A stretch of 64,000 nt of DNA, taken from Pseudomonas sp. Irchel s3h14 (lineage in GTDB: Bacteria > Pseudomonadota > Gammaproteobacteria > Pseudomonadales > Pseudomonadaceae). The stretch spans positions 1 through 64,000 of the forward strand of contig NZ_FYDJ01000004.1 in NCBI RefSeq assembly GCF_900187425.1, given 5' to 3'. Below, in pieces: positions 45,925-53,966 of this stretch. A model generated the notes under the pieces. The model made no database searches and was not told where the DNA came from. It saw only the letters and a list, made by a program, of their open reading frames with translations. The position numbers and the translations under genes are program-made. Numbering within the stretch: position 1 is the stretch's first letter; the number at the start of each line of letters is the position of its first letter.

Positions 45925-46895
45925 GGCGTCACCACCACGCCCCACGGATAACGCCCGACCTTGATCGACTTGGTGACCTTGAGGTTGTCGACATCGATCA
46001 CCGACACGTCGCCGCTGACGCCGTTGGTGGCCAGCAATTGTTTTTGATCCGGGGTAAACGACATCTGCCAGACCCGTCGTCCAACCAGCAGATAATCAAG
46101 AATCTCGAAGGTCTTGGCGTCGATCACCGCCACATGATTGGCCGGGCCGAGGGCGACGAAACCGTACTTGCCGTCGGCGCTGAGCTTGATCCCCACCGGC
46201 TGGACTTTGTCCGGGTGCACACCCTTGATCTGGAAGGTCAGGGTCTTGAGGGTCTTGCGGGTGGCGACGTCGAGAATGGTCACCGTGCCACCGATTTCCG
46301 CCGAGGCCCAGAGCTTCGAACCATCCGGCGTGAACTCGACGAAGCGCGGCCGCTGATCCACCAGCGTGCTGTCGGCCAGGGTCTGGGTGCTGGTGTCGAT
46401 CCAGTGCAGCATGTTGGTGGTTTCGCTGGTGTTCACCGCCCACTTGCCGTCGGGGCTGACGGCCATGCCTTCGGGTTCGACGCCGACGTTGATCTGACTC
46501 AGCACCTTGGAGGTTTCGGTGTCGATCACTGTCACCAGCGCATCGTCTTCGTTGGAAACGTACAGCCAACGATTATTCGGGTGCAGGGCAAATTGTTCAG
46601 GATCCTTGCCCGAGGGCAATTCCTTGATGATCTTGCGGGTGGCGACGTCCATCACCTGGACCCGGTCCGAGTCGCTGGCGCAGATGTACAGCAGCTTATT
46701 GTCGTGGGACAGCAGCAGACCGCGCGGGCGTTGGCCAACGGGCAGGGTGTCGGTGACTTGCAGGGTTTGCAGGTCGATCAGGCTGAGGCTGTTGTCTTTT
46801 TCGTTGGAGACCCAGGCGGTGCTGGCCGCGGCCTGCCCGGCGGCGAGCAGCAGGGCCCAGAAAAGCAGGGAGCGGCAGAGCAGGGTGCGGCGCAT
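45921..46895 (-). CDS. Periplasmic YVTN beta-propeller protein, PQQ-ABC associated
   Basis: 324 residues with signal peptide (cut near AAGQAAA-STAW). Six to seven repeats of the YVTN type, e.g. LYICASDSDRVQVMDVATRKI, LYVSNEDDALVTVIDTETSKV and WVNTSETTNMLHWIDTST-like blades. Belongs to the PQQ-dependent catabolism-associated propeller family; probably a periplasmic binding or scaffold partner of the ABC system. Confidence 0.88.
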   Translation of the reverse strand: MRRTLLCRSLLFWALLLAAGQAAASTAWVSNEKDNSLSLIDLQTLQVTDTLPVGQRPRGLLLSHDNKLLYICASDSDRVQVMDVATRKIIKELPSGKDPEQFALHPNNRWLYVSNEDDALVTVIDTETSKVLSQINVGVEPEGMAVSPDGKWAVNTSETTNMLHWIDTSTQTLADSTLVDQRPRFVEFTPDGSKLWASAEIGGTVTILDVATRKTLKTLTFQIKGVHPDKVQPVGIKLSADGKYGFVALGPANHVAVIDAKTFEILDYLLVGRRVWQMSFTPDQKQLLATNGVSGDVSVIDVDNLKVTKSIKVGRYPWGVVVTP

Positions 46896-46940
46896 GGCGG
46901 ATTCCTTTTTTTTTTGTTGTGGTTTTTGTGGAAAGTTGGA

Positions 46941-48125
46941 TCAGGGAAAGCGGCAGCTGACCTCGGGCTTGTCGTAGCCGAGGCTGTCCATCTCGTTGAA
47001 GGGGTGCAGGAAGCCGTCTTGCGGCGACGTGCTGACCAGCGCCCGGGGCTGCACGATGGGAATGGGTTGGCGCAACTGGCCGTTCCACGGCCGATAACTG
47101 AGCTTGCGACCCTTGAAGCCGTCCAGCGGCAATTGATCGCTGATCTCAAGCGTACGGATCGCCATCGCATCGACCTGACGCAGTTTGCTCACGGCACTGG
47201 CGATGCTGCGCACGGCGATCCAGGCCGCGAAATCGCGGTCATTCATCCAGCGCCCGGTCAGGGCTTCGAAGCGTTTCTGCAACTGGGCGGCGCCGTAGGT
47301 TTCCACGGTTTTATGCCAGCCCACCGGGGTCAGCCCCTGAGTGCCGGCGACCGGCCGTGGGTACCAGGTCTGGTAGGGCACGTATTCGCCGAAATCGCCG
47401 CGTTCATCCGCCACCAGCACCACGTCGTACTCGGCGGTCTGGGTAAACAGCGGCATGTCGGCCTGGGCGCTGCGACGCTGATCGTTGTCGAAACTCCAGG
47501 CTTTTTCCGCGACCAGTTTCAGGCCGAAGCGTTTGGCCGCGCGGCGCAGGGCGGCGGCATAGGCTTGATCGTCCGGGGTCGGGCCGACGATCAGCAGCGC
47601 CCGTTGCCATTTGCGCACTACCAGAAATTGCGCCAGCGCATCGGCGAGCATCGCCCGACTCGGCAGGCTGTGCAGCACGTTCGGCAGGCAGTCGGTGGTG
47701 CGCAGGCTGTCGTCGGGGCTTCCGGCGTTGAACAACAAACTGTCGGGTAGCACGGCGGCGAGCCGGCGCAGGCTGGAGGCCGGTGCGTTGACGACAAACA
47801 GGCGCAGACCTTGCTCATGTTGAGCCTTGGCCGCTTCGACCAAGGCATCCGGATTGTCGACGTTGGTGCTCACAAGGTTGTAGCTCTGGTTGAGGAAACG
47901 CCCGGTGCTGTTGCTGTCGGTGATCGCCAGTTCGGCGCCACGCAGCCCGGCATCGATAGGTTCGGGAATGACGTTCGACAGCAACGGGCCCGGATCAGGG
48001 CGATAGCCCAGGTAACCGATCTGCACCTGCAACGGCGCGTCGGCAGCCTGGCTCTGGGTCGCCAACCCGGCGGCGCAGGCAATCGCCAACAGGTAGATCA
48101 GGGCGTAAGGGGCAAGCTGGCGCAT
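46941..48125 (-). CDS. Periplasmic substrate-binding protein, PQQ-ABC associated
   Basis: 394 residues: signal peptide (MRQLAPYALIYLLAIACAAGLATQSQAADA), then a Leu/Ile/Val-binding-protein-like fold (VQIGYLGYRPDPGPLLSNVIPEPIDAGLRGAELAI … WQRALLIVGPTPDDQAYAAALRRAAKRFG). ATG at 48125 has GGAG six bases upstream; longer frames add a non-signal leader. First gene of a four-gene operon with the propeller, ATPase and permease genes. Confidence 0.88.
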   Translation of the reverse strand: MRQLAPYALIYLLAIACAAGLATQSQAADAPLQVQIGYLGYRPDPGPLLSNVIPEPIDAGLRGAELAITDSNSTGRFLNQSYNLVSTNVDNPDALVEAAKAQHEQGLRLFVVNAPASSLRRLAAVLPDSLLFNAGSPDDSLRTTDCLPNVLHSLPSRAMLADALAQFLVVRKWQRALLIVGPTPDDQAYAAALRRAAKRFGLKLVAEKAWSFDNDQRRSAQADMPLFTQTAEYDVVLVADERGDFGEYVPYQTWYPRPVAGTQGLTPVGWHKTVETYGAAQLQKRFEALTGRWMNDRDFAAWIAVRSIASAVSKLRQVDAMAIRTLEISDQLPLDGFKGRKLSYRPWNGQLRQPIPIVQPRALVSTSPQDGFLHPFNEMDSLGYDKPEVSCRFP

Positions 48126-48205
48126 AGGGCACTCCATTACAGGTAGCGCCAGCATAGGAACGCTGTGAGGCAGAAGGAAATATGCAGAAAGTACCAATGA
48201 GCCAA

Positions 48206-48218
48206 TACCAAGGTAGTA
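48206..48218. promoter_or_regulatory. Candidate alcohol-regulon operator, copy 2
   Basis: TACCAAGGTAGTA, 81 bases upstream of the binding-protein gene on one strand and 66 bases before the small ORF at 48284 on the other; could serve both directions. Confidence 0.5.
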
Positions 48219-48283
48219 ACTCGCCCGGAGCGGCGCGGTTTTAGCATGGGCAATAGCGGCCATCACACGGGAGGAGATTGATC

Positions 48284-48406
48284 ATGCGTATTCTCAAAGC
48301 GTTGCTTCTGCCGTTGCTGCTGATCCTGACCCTGATCGGCGTCGACAAGCTCCACGGCCCACGTCCAGCACCGTTGCCGGTCTTGCCCATGACACCGGGG
48401 CGATGA
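48284..48406 (+). CDS. Small hydrophobic protein (40 residues)
   Basis: Too short for routine gene finding. Begins MRILKALLLPLLLILTLIGV, one TM or signal-like segment, then DKLHGPRPAPLPVLPMTPGR. GGAGGA lies eight to nine bases before the ATG. It occupies the place where a calcium-type alcohol dehydrogenase gene (pedE/exaA) stands in related loci. Composition and ribosome-binding site argue for a real gene; function unknown. Confidence 0.6.
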   Translation: MRILKALLLPLLLILTLIGVDKLHGPRPAPLPVLPMTPGR

Positions 48407-48440
48407 TCGTTCCCGCTTGCCGTACGGCCACAAGCCCTAC

Positions 48441-48453
48441 TACCAAGGAACTA
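48441..48453. promoter_or_regulatory. Candidate alcohol-regulon operator, copy 3
   Basis: TACCAAGGAACTA followed by G, 104 bases upstream of the cytochrome c550 start. Differs from copy 4 (51784) in one position. Confidence 0.55.
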
Positions 48454-48557
48454 GACGGCGGCCACCAAAGCAGCATGGGGCTTGCGCGAAGCCCTTCCTA
48501 AGATGGGTGCCATAGCCTCTTCAAAGAGGTTTTGCGTGCAATCAAGAGGGCATAACA

Positions 48558-49019
48558 ATGACAACAAAACGCAACGCCTTACTCGTTGCCGGACTGCTGG
48601 CCGGCTTTATCAGCGCAGGTTCCGTCTGGGCCCACGGCAACGTGGTCCCCCAGGCTGTCGCCACCCCGGGCCTGACCCCGATCAAGGACGCTGGCGTACC
48701 GGTCGATGCCGATGGTTGGGCCGCGGTGAACCCTTATCGCGCTACCCCGGAACACGATAAGGCCGTGGAAATCGGCTCTTCGGCCTACAACCAGAACTGC
48801 GCGGCCTGCCATGGCCTGGAAGCCAAATCCGGCGGCATCGCCCCTGATTTGCGCATGCTGGATGTCGGCGAGGCGGGTGATGAATGGTTCGTCGAACGCG
48901 TGCGCCACGGCGCCGTGCGTGACGGCCGGGTCTACATGCCGAAGATGGCCGACTACCTGAGCCAGGAAGCTTTGTGGGCGGTACGCACTTACCTGGACAC
49001 TGTTCGCGTCGAGGAGTAA
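48558..49019 (+). CDS. pedF: Cytochrome c550 (electron acceptor of PQQ alcohol dehydrogenase)
   Basis: 153 residues with signal peptide (cut near SVWA-HG). One haem c site CAACH (Cys81, Cys84, His85) and a likely Met ligand in VYMPKMADYL. Accepts electrons from the quinoprotein dehydrogenase in the periplasm. P. aeruginosa ExaB is the functional counterpart; the sequence fits the PedF family. Starts the + strand run up to the dehydrogenase gene. Confidence 0.9.
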   Translation: MTTKRNALLVAGLLAGFISAGSVWAHGNVVPQAVATPGLTPIKDAGVPVDADGWAAVNPYRATPEHDKAVEIGSSAYNQNCAACHGLEAKSGGIAPDLRMLDVGEAGDEWFVERVRHGAVRDGRVYMPKMADYLSQEALWAVRTYLDTVRVEE

Positions 49020-49022
49020 CCC

Positions 49023-49898
49023 ATGCGCCTGCTCGCTGTGTTGATCAGCGCTGTGTTGCTGTGCTGCCAGGCAGTGCAGGCGCAGGTTCGTACCTATGAC
49101 GAAATGATCGCCGCCGGGGAGCTGAAAGTGGCGGTCTACAAGGACTTCGCCCCCTACAGTTTTGAAGACGCCGGCCAGGCCCGTGGCGTTGATGTCGAAC
49201 TCGCCGAAGCGTTGGCCAAGGCCCTCGGCGTGCGCCTGACGTTGATTTGGGCACCTGCCGGCGAGAAGCTCGACGATGACCTGCGCGATTACATCTGGCG
49301 CGCCAGTCAGTTGCACGATCTGCAACTGGCCGACCTGATGATGCGCGTGCCGTACGATCGCGATTACGCGCAGAAACGCAATGAACTGGGTGAGCTGGAA
49401 AACGGCCATGTGGTGATGTTCGGGCCGTACCAGAACGAACAATGGCAGGTCGCCTATGATCGCCGTCGGCTGGACAAGGTCGGTAGCGTCGCCGTGTTCG
49501 AGCATCACCCGATCGGCGTCGAAGTCGACAGCGTGCCGTCGTTCTACCTGACCTCGGTGTTCAACGGCATGCTCGCCGGCAAAACCCACCACTATCCCGG
49601 CGTGCCCCAGGCTTTCGCGGCCATGAAGGCCGGTGAAGTCGACGCGGTCATGGCCATGCGCGGCGAGATCGACTGGCAAGTGCATGAAGCGGCGGACCCG
49701 CAAGTGGCGCTGGCGGAAAACGCCTACCCGAACATGGGCAAGCAGCTGTGGGAGATCGGCATGGCGGTGCACGAAAGCAACCGTCAACTGGCCTATGCCG
49801 TGGAAGAGGCACTGGAAGCCTTGATCCGTGAGGGCGCTGTCAAAACCATTTATGGCCATTACGGCCTGCGCTATGACGTGCCCGAGATGTATCAATAG
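49023..49898 (+). CDS. MxaJ/XoxJ-like periplasmic binding protein
   Basis: 291 residues with signal peptide (cut near AVQA-QV), type II solute-binding fold: DEMIAAGELKVAVYKDFAPYSFEDAGQARGVDVELAEALAKALG. Belongs to the quinoprotein-dehydrogenase-associated family related to MxaJ/XoxJ, which help activate or mature the dehydrogenase. Three bases after pedF; stop overlaps the next gene's GTG. Confidence 0.88.
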   Translation: MRLLAVLISAVLLCCQAVQAQVRTYDEMIAAGELKVAVYKDFAPYSFEDAGQARGVDVELAEALAKALGVRLTLIWAPAGEKLDDDLRDYIWRASQLHDLQLADLMMRVPYDRDYAQKRNELGELENGHVVMFGPYQNEQWQVAYDRRRLDKVGSVAVFEHHPIGVEVDSVPSFYLTSVFNGMLAGKTHHYPGVPQAFAAMKAGEVDAVMAMRGEIDWQVHEAADPQVALAENAYPNMGKQLWEIGMAVHESNRQLAYAVEEALEALIREGAVKTIYGHYGLRYDVPEMYQ

Positions 49899-50659
49899 TG
49901 AACTGGCGAGCGGGTTGTCTGTTGGCCTGTTGGTTACCCATCGCCGCGCACGCCGTGGACATCGACCCGGGCAAAGACCCGGTTCCGTCGGTGATGTGGG
50001 CCTTCTATCACAAGCAGATGCTCGGCGATGCGCCGTTCGTGTTCGACGAACGGGTCAAGCTGTTGGCGCCGCCGTTCGCCGAAGACGCCCGGCAAGTACC
50101 GCTGGAAATCGACGCGCGAGCGTTCAAGGGCGAGGTGGTGAAAATTCTCGCCTGGGCCGAACTCAACCCTTTGCCGAAAATTGTCGATTTTCAGCCGCTG
50201 GAACGGGTGCTGCCGTGGCTGTCGATCCGCATCCGTATTGAACAGGCCACGCCGTTGCGCGCGGCAGTGCTGACCCGTGATGGGGTGTGGCATGTCGGCT
50301 CGACGTTGATCGATGCCGCGGGCGGCGGTTGCACGGCGCCGAGCGTGGTGCGCACTCAGCCGGGCTGGGAAGAGCACATCGGCGAAGTGCTGGGCGGTCG
50401 TTATCCCCGGGGCGAGTTCAGTCGCGTGCGCTTGCAGGTGGCGCACCCGATGGACAACGGCATGGTCAGCGGTATTCCGGAATTCTTCATCAACCATGCC
50501 GAACTGCGGGATCACAACGATCAGCTGTTGGCACGTCTTGAGTTGTTTCCCGCTGTCAGCGAAAACCCAAACCTGGCCTTTGATATCGAAGGGGCAGGGC
50601 AGACGCGCCTGATGCTGCGCGACAACAGCGGCAATCAATTCGATGCGGCCATACCCTGA
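49898..50659 (+). CDS. Quinoprotein-associated SoxYZ-like carrier protein
   Basis: 253 residues, signal peptide (MNWRAGCLLACWLPIAAHA), a SoxY-like domain with the carrier Cys in DAAGGGCTAPS (about residue 145) and a SoxZ-like C-terminal domain (VRLQVAHPMDNGMVSGIPEFFINHAEL). GTG start shares one base with the previous stop. Family knowledge: fused SoxYZ proteins accompany PQQ dehydrogenases with a SoxH-like metallohydrolase, as here; the bound cargo is unknown. Confidence 0.86.
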   Translation: MNWRAGCLLACWLPIAAHAVDIDPGKDPVPSVMWAFYHKQMLGDAPFVFDERVKLLAPPFAEDARQVPLEIDARAFKGEVVKILAWAELNPLPKIVDFQPLERVLPWLSIRIRIEQATPLRAAVLTRDGVWHVGSTLIDAAGGGCTAPSVVRTQPGWEEHIGEVLGGRYPRGEFSRVRLQVAHPMDNGMVSGIPEFFINHAELRDHNDQLLARLELFPAVSENPNLAFDIEGAGQTRLMLRDNSGNQFDAAIP

Positions 50660-50675
50660 CCCAAAGGAGCGCGTG

Positions 50676-51614
50676 ATGCGCTGGATGCTGCTGTTGTTTA
50701 TGAGTCTGAGCCTGCCGGTTCTGGCCGAGCTCGACTACTCACTCAAGCCCCGGCAGATCGCCGAAGACACCTGGCTGCTGGAAGGCAGCACCGACAATTT
50801 CGCCAAGACCAATGGCGGCAACATCGTCAACACCGCGTTCATCGTCACCGAACAGGGTGTGGTGGTGATCGACACCGGGCCGTCGAAACGCTACGGCGAA
50901 GCGATGCGCAAGGCGATTGCCTCGATCACCGAAAAACCGGTGATCGAGGTGCTGCTGACTCATCATCATCCTGATCATGTGCTCGGTAACCAGGCCTTCA
51001 GTGATGTGCCGATCAGCGCGTTGGCCGGCACCACCGAGCTGTTGCAGCAGCAGGGCGACGCCATGTCCGAGAATATGTATCGCCTGGTGGGCGACTGGAT
51101 GCGCGGCACCGAAGCGGTGTTGCCGACCCGGACGCTGACGCCCGGCGTGCGAAGTTTTGGGAATCACGATTTTCGTCTGTTGGGCCTGGGTGGGCACACG
51201 GGCGCGGATCTGGCTATTCTCGACCAGAAAACCGGCGTGCTGTTTGCCGGGGATCTGGTGTTTTACCAACGGGCGCTGACCACGCCCAACAGTCCGGGGT
51301 TGGCGGTGTGGCTGGCGGACATCGCCACCCTTCAAGGCCTGCCGTGGACGCTGATCGTCCCCGGCCATGGACCGGTGGCCACGGATCAGCAGCCGTTCGA
51401 ACAGATGCGCGACTACCTCGGCTGGCTCGACCAGTTGATGCGCGATGGCGCCGCCAATGGCAGCGACATGGCTGAGATGATCCGTAGCCCAATTCCCGAA
51501 CGGTTTACCGGGATCAGCCTGAGTCGTTACGAACTGATCCGCAGCGTCAGCCATTTGTACCCGCGTTACGAGCGCGCACAAATGCCCCGTGTCGACTCCG
51601 CCGCGAACAAATGA
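50676..51614 (+). CDS. Quinoprotein relay system MBL-fold metallohydrolase (SoxH-related)
   Basis: 312 residues, signal peptide (MRWMLLLFMSLSLPVLA). Metal site LLTHHHPDHVLGNQAF, GLGGHTGADLAIL, LFAGDLVFYQRA and PGHGPVATD. ATG at 50676 has AAGGAG six bases upstream. Partner of the SoxYZ-like carrier just upstream; probably processes the group carried on its cysteine. Confidence 0.87.
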   Translation: MRWMLLLFMSLSLPVLAELDYSLKPRQIAEDTWLLEGSTDNFAKTNGGNIVNTAFIVTEQGVVVIDTGPSKRYGEAMRKAIASITEKPVIEVLLTHHHPDHVLGNQAFSDVPISALAGTTELLQQQGDAMSENMYRLVGDWMRGTEAVLPTRTLTPGVRSFGNHDFRLLGLGGHTGADLAILDQKTGVLFAGDLVFYQRALTTPNSPGLAVWLADIATLQGLPWTLIVPGHGPVATDQQPFEQMRDYLGWLDQLMRDGAANGSDMAEMIRSPIPERFTGISLSRYELIRSVSHLYPRYERAQMPRVDSAANK

Positions 51615-51625
51615 TCAACACAAAT

Positions 51626-51733
51626 CCCCTGTGGGAGCGGCGGTGCGACGATTCGACTTGCTCGCGAAGGCGGCTTATCAGCAGACATCATTGTTGAATG
51701 TGAAGGCCCCTTCGCGAGCAAGCCCGCTCCCAC
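51626..51733. repeat. REPIN, first arm of the inserted subtype
   Basis: Left element 51631-51668 is GTGGGAGCGG-(16 bases)-CTTGCTCGCGAA; right element ends GCAAGCCCGCTCCCAC at 51733. Between the metallohydrolase and dehydrogenase genes. Confidence 0.85.
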
Positions 51734-51783
51734 ATTAGATCAGTGTCGATCACGAATTTCGGTGTTGATCTCCTCCGACCCGG

Positions 51784-51796
51784 TACTAAGGAACTA
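51784..51796. promoter_or_regulatory. Candidate alcohol-regulon operator, copy 4
   Basis: TACTAAGGAACTA followed by G, 107 bases before the alcohol dehydrogenase start, the same distance as copy 3 from pedF. Confidence 0.55.
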
Positions 51797-51857
51797 GCAA
51801 TCTCAGCACTGCGGGCAATTGTTCCAAGGGCGGCGGCGCCCAAGAATCTGCACCAGA

Positions 51858-51874
51858 CCGGGAAAATTTCCCGG
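51858..51874. promoter_or_regulatory. Perfect 17-bp palindrome upstream of the alcohol dehydrogenase
   Basis: CCGGGAAA-A-TTTCCCGG with one central base, followed by GTATAAC. It ends 29 bases before the ATG, downstream of operator copy 4, so it could be a repressor site or a hairpin in the mRNA leader. Confidence 0.5.
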
Positions 51875-51903
51875 GTATAACAAAAACTGCAGAGGTAGCC
51901 GTC

Positions 51904-53682
51904 ATGACCCAACCCGCACGTCGCCAACCCTTCGTCTTGAGCGTGCTGCTCAGTGCCATGCTGTTGTCTGGCTCGGCATTGGCCGGCGTCACTGATAAAG
52001 ACATCCTCCAGGACCCCAAGAACCCGGAGCAGATCGTCACCAACGGTCTGGGCGTCCAGGGTCAACGCTACAGTCCGCTGGATACGCTCAACGTCAACAA
52101 CGTGAAGGACTTGCGGCCGGTCTGGGCATTCTCCTTCGGCGGTGAAAAACAACGCGGTCAGCAAGCACAGCCGATGATCAAGGACGGCGTGATGTACATG
52201 ACCGGTTCCTACTCGCGGGTGTTTGCGGTGGATGCGCGCACCGGCAAGAAGCTCTGGCAATACGATGCGCGCCTGCCCGATGACATCCGTCCTTGCTGCG
52301 ACGTGATCAACCGTGGTGTCGCGCTGTACGGCGATCTGGTGATTTTCGGCACCCTCGACGCCAAGCTCGTGGCCCTGAACAAAGACACCGGCAAAGTCGT
52401 CTGGAGCAAGAAAGTCGCCGACCACAAGGAAGGCTATTCCATCAGCGCCGCGCCGTTGGTGATCAACGGTAAACTGATCACCGGTGTCGCCGGCGGCGAG
52501 TTCGGGGTGGTTGGCAAAATCGAAGCCTACGACCCGAAAAACGGCAACCTGCTGTGGACCCGTCCAACCGTCGAAGGCCACATGGGCTACACCTACAAGG
52601 ACGGCAAAGCGGTAGAGAACGGCATCTCGGGCGGCGAAGCCGGCAAGACCTGGCCCGGCGATCTCTGGAAAACCGGCGGTGCCGCCCCTTGGCTGGGTGG
52701 TTACTACGACCCTGAAACCAATCTGCTGCTGTTCGGCACCGGCAACCCGGCGCCGTGGAATTCGCACCTGCGTCCTGGCGACAACCTCTACTCCTCGTCG
52801 CGCCTGGCGCTCAACCCGGACGACGGCACTATCAAGTGGCACTTCCAGAGCACACCTCACGATGGCTGGGACTATGACGGCGTAAACGAGCTGGTCTCGT
52901 TCAACTACACCGAAGGCGGCAAAGAGATCAAAGCCGCCGCGACCGCTGACCGTAACGGTTTCTTCTACGTGCTGGACCGCACCAACGGCAAATTCATTCG
53001 CGGCTTCCCGTTCGTGGACAAAATCACCTGGGCCACCGGCCTGGATAAAGAGGGCCGCCCGATCTACAACGAAGCCAGCCGCCCAGGCGCGCCAGGCACC
53101 GAAGCCAAAGGCAGTTCGGTATTCGTAGCTCCGGCATTCCTCGGTGCGAAAAACTGGATGCCGATGGCCTACAACAAGGACACCGGACTGTTCTATGTGC
53201 CGTCCAACGAATGGGGCATGGACATCTGGAACGAAGGCATCGCCTACAAGAAAGGCGCGGCGTTCCTCGGTGCCGGTTTCACCATCAAGCCATTGAATGA
53301 AGACTACATCGGCGTGCTACGCGCCATCGACCCGAAAACCGGCAAGGAAGTCTGGCGCCACAAGAACTTCGCGCCGCTGTGGGGCGGTGTACTGACCACC
53401 AAGGGCAACCTGGTGTTCACCGGTACGCCGGAAGGTTTCCTGCAGGCGTTTAACGCCAAGACTGGCGAGAAAGTCTGGGAATTCCAGACCGGCTCCGGCG
53501 TACTCGGCTCGCCTGTGACCTGGGAAATGGACGGCGAACAGTACGTTTCGGTGCTGTCCGGTTGGGGCGGCGCCGTACCGCTGTGGGGCGGCGAAGTGGC
53601 CAAGCGCGTCAAGGACTTCAACCAGGGCGGCATGCTCTGGACCTTCAAGCTGCCGAAAGACCTTGTAGTGGCCAAGCACTGA
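51904..53682 (+). CDS. pedH: PQQ-dependent alcohol dehydrogenase, lanthanide type (PedH-like)
   Basis: 592 residues, periplasmic (signal peptide cut near GSALA-GV), eight-bladed quinoprotein. Vicinal disulfide Cys131-Cys132 in RPCCDVINR; tryptophan-docking and PQQ residues as in ExaA. Catalytic Asp323 lies in WDYDG, with Asp325 two residues later: family knowledge says this extra Asp coordinates a lanthanide in XoxF/PedH enzymes, while ExaA/PedE have Ser and MxaF Ala there. Oxidises ethanol and other alcohols, passing electrons to cytochrome c550. The only such enzyme in this window. Confidence 0.92.
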   Translation: MTQPARRQPFVLSVLLSAMLLSGSALAGVTDKDILQDPKNPEQIVTNGLGVQGQRYSPLDTLNVNNVKDLRPVWAFSFGGEKQRGQQAQPMIKDGVMYMTGSYSRVFAVDARTGKKLWQYDARLPDDIRPCCDVINRGVALYGDLVIFGTLDAKLVALNKDTGKVVWSKKVADHKEGYSISAAPLVINGKLITGVAGGEFGVVGKIEAYDPKNGNLLWTRPTVEGHMGYTYKDGKAVENGISGGEAGKTWPGDLWKTGGAAPWLGGYYDPETNLLLFGTGNPAPWNSHLRPGDNLYSSSRLALNPDDGTIKWHFQSTPHDGWDYDGVNELVSFNYTEGGKEIKAAATADRNGFFYVLDRTNGKFIRGFPFVDKITWATGLDKEGRPIYNEASRPGAPGTEAKGSSVFVAPAFLGAKNWMPMAYNKDTGLFYVPSNEWGMDIWNEGIAYKKGAAFLGAGFTIKPLNEDYIGVLRAIDPKTGKEVWRHKNFAPLWGGVLTTKGNLVFTGTPEGFLQAFNAKTGEKVWEFQTGSGVLGSPVTWEMDGEQYVSVLSGWGGAVPLWGGEVAKRVKDFNQGGMLWTFKLPKDLVVAKH

Positions 53683-53700
53683 TCGAATACCTGCACCAAA

Positions 53701-53851
53701 CCTGTAGGAGCAAAGCTTGCTCGCGATGAACTCACCGCGTTTTGACTGAATCACCGCGGCGCCCCAATCGCGGGCAAGCCTTGCTCCTACACGTGTTGCG
53801 GAATGCCCGGATAACTGTGGTGCTCCAATCGCGAGCAAGCTCAGCTCCTAC
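53701..53851. repeat. REPIN plus solitary REP, TGTAGGAGCAAAGC subtype
   Basis: TGTAGGAGCAAAGCTTGCTC at 53703 and CGGGCAAGCCTTGCTCCTAC ending 53790 form a pair; a third, single element CAATCGCGAGCAAGCTCAGC follows at 53825. With the remaining bases to 53966 it fills the 284-bp gap between dehydrogenase genes. Confidence 0.85.
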
Positions 53852-53966
53852 TACCAAATAACGAGAGTCCTCCTGCCAACGGCGCATTCGTCTGACGCGC
53901 AGGGCTCTCTACTATCGGTTCATCGCCTGTTTGCCCGACAGGCATCGACCCAGACAGAGGCCCACC

